From assembly GCF_024345225.1 (NCBI RefSeq), contig NZ_BROD01000001.1, positions 806,001-870,000 of the forward strand: 64,000 nt of DNA, in the 5' to 3' direction. This DNA is from Clostridium sp. TW13 (lineage in GTDB: Bacteria > Bacillota > Clostridia > Clostridiales > Clostridiaceae). Position 1 is the first letter of the stretch; every line of letters starts with the position of its first letter. Both the position numbers and the translations under genes were made by a program. Under the pieces are notes generated by a model. The model worked only from the letters and a program-made list of their open reading frames with translations, did not search any database and had not been told where the DNA came from. Positions 62,929-64,000 of the stretch are shown here, piece by piece.

Positions 62929-63933
62929 ATGGCTGTATTTATAATAGGAGAAGCCGGGGTTAATCATAATGGGAATATTGATATAGCAAAGAAACTTGTA
63001 GATATGGCAGTTGAATGTGGAGCTGATGCTATAAAATTTCAAACATTTAAGGCAGAGGAAAGCACAGGTTCTTTTGCGGAAAAGGCACAGTATCAAAAAG
63101 AAAATACTGTTAAAGAAGAATCGCAGCTTGAAATGATAAGAAAGCTTGAGCTTCCGTTTGAAAAGTTCAAAGAAATTCAAAGCTATTGCAATGAAAAAGG
63201 TATTATATTCATATCTACTCCAGATGGTGAAGAAAGCTTAAAGTATTTAGTAAGTATAGATGTACCTTTAATAAAAATTGGATCTACAGAGGTGACAAAT
63301 TACAGGTTTTTACACAAAATAGGCGAAACAGGAAAAAATATAATACTGTCTACTGGGATGAGTACACTAGGAGAGGTTGAAAAGGCTCTTGAAGTCATAT
63401 ATTCCACTGGAAATAAAAATGTTAGGTTAATGCACTGTACTACAGATTATCCAACTAAAATACAGGATGTAAATTTAAAAGCGATGGTTACTATGAGAGA
63501 TGCTTTTAAAGTGTCCGTTGGACTATCAGATCATACAGTTGGTTCAGAAGCTGCAATAGCAGCCGTAGCACTGGGTGCTGAATTTATAGAAAAGCATATT
63601 ACTTTAGATAGAAACATGGAAGGACCAGATCATAAAGCATCTATGCCTAAAGATGAATTTAAACAATATATTCAGCATATAAGAAATACAGAAAAGCTTT
63701 TGGGAAATGGAATAAAGAAACCTACTAATAGAGAAATTGCAATAATGAAGGATTCAAGAAGGAGTATAGTGGCAACTTGCAATCTAAAAAAAGACACTAT
63801 AATAGAACAGAGTATGCTTTCATATAAAAGACCAGGAAATGGTATAAAACCTGAACTAGATTATATTTTAATTGGTAGAAAGCTTAATCGTGACCTAAAG
63901 AAAGATGAGGTCTTTGAATGGAAAGATATATAA
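62929..63933 (+). CDS. legI: N,N-diacetyllegionaminate synthase LegI (NeuB family)
   Basis: LegI condenses the LegG product with phosphoenolpyruvate. The 334-residue protein has IIGEAGVNHNGNIDIAKKLV, IKFQTFKAEE, LIKIGSTEVTNY, ILSTGMSTLGEVEKALEV, VGLSDHTVGSEAAIAAV and FIEKHITLDRNMEGPDHKAS. A C-terminal SAF domain follows. It is a second NeuB-type enzyme besides PseI, so two nonulosonic acids are likely made. It overlaps the next gene by 16 bases. Confidence 0.92.
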   Translation: MAVFIIGEAGVNHNGNIDIAKKLVDMAVECGADAIKFQTFKAEESTGSFAEKAQYQKENTVKEESQLEMIRKLELPFEKFKEIQSYCNEKGIIFISTPDGEESLKYLVSIDVPLIKIGSTEVTNYRFLHKIGETGKNIILSTGMSTLGEVEKALEVIYSTGNKNVRLMHCTTDYPTKIQDVNLKAMVTMRDAFKVSVGLSDHTVGSEAAIAAVALGAEFIEKHITLDRNMEGPDHKASMPKDEFKQYIQHIRNTEKLLGNGIKKPTNREIAIMKDSRRSIVATCNLKKDTIIEQSMLSYKRPGNGIKPELDYILIGRKLNRDLKKDEVFEWKDI

Positions 63934-64000
63934 AGCCTATAGGTGGAGAGCAATGGCTTGATATTAACTTATTTGATAAAAAATTAGATAATTTTAGAGA
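63918..64000 (+). CDS. Start of a further gene, cut off by the window end
   Basis: An ATG at 63918 with GATGAGG seven bases ahead opens a frame that runs to the window end without a stop: 27 full codons, beginning MERYIKPIGGEQWLDINLFD. It overlaps the legI end by 16 bases. The start faintly recalls DegT-type aminotransferase-like proteins of sugar clusters, but too little is visible to name it. Confidence 0.6.
   Translation, partial: MERYIKPIGGEQWLDINLFDKKLDNFR

Overview
The window looks like a chromosomal segment of a low-GC, AT-rich, motile Gram-positive, most likely Clostridium sensu stricto. This is inferred from base composition, strong AGGAGG-type ribosome binding sites, the fused FliR-FlhB protein, FlbD, the FliW/CsrA pair and the gene order. 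Every gene I can support is on the + strand. I see no rRNA, tRNA, CRISPR array, prophage or intact insertion sequence.

Region 1 (1-7840) is the late flagellar filament cluster: flgK (5' end outside the window), flgL, fliW, csrA, flaG, a small unknown, fliS, fliD, a fliT-like gene, then two flagellin genes. The flagellin genes lie in two copies of a 969-bp unit that look identical by eye. Each unit carries a sigma-D (FliA) type promoter, a leader with a CsrA-type hairpin plus a CsrA-like ribosome binding site, the gene and a terminator.

Region 2 (7843-20563) is the first flagellin-glycosylation island. A sigma-D type promoter precedes two Maf-family (DUF115) genes. Another precedes an unknown 115-aa gene and a pseudaminic-acid-type pathway: PseB, ATP-grasp, HAD, SpsF/PseF-like, PseI, a large glycosyltransferase, PseG and PseC. 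No PseH acetyltransferase is visible. The ATP-grasp/HAD pair may install a different N-acyl group. A YjfB-like small gene closes the run.

Region 3 (20676-47312) starts with a divergent flagellin. It continues with the basal body, hook, motor and export operon: flgB, flgC, fliE, fliF, fliG, fliH, fliI, fliJ, fliK, flgD, a TIGR02530-like gene, flgE, flbD, motA, motB, fliL, fliO, fliP, fliQ, fliR-flhB, flhA, flhF, flhG, a PilZ gene, fliA, a SwrB-like gene, a hidden 77-codon membrane-protein gene, flgF-like and flgG. MotB lacks the aspartate expected in its membrane helix, and FlgE is unusually long with repeated modules.

Region 4 (47526-64000) is a second sugar island. It holds glycosyltransferase-like genes, an FkbM methyltransferase, gmd and fcl (GDP-fucose type), a possible SGNH protein, a radical SAM/SPASM protein, and a legionaminic-acid-type pathway: LegB, LegC, PtmE-like, LegF, LegG, LegI. 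A cut-off gene ends the window. Five proteins here appear to carry the same roughly 90-residue Rossmann-like module, at either end. A nested stem structure and a pair of look-alike terminators lie around 54.8-56.4 kb.

Taken together, the window can build the flagellum, switch on late genes through FliA, and limit flagellin translation through CsrA/FliW. It can probably also decorate flagellin with one or two nonulosonic acids and further sugars. Functions are assigned by recognition of protein families from sequence alone; no database search was run.
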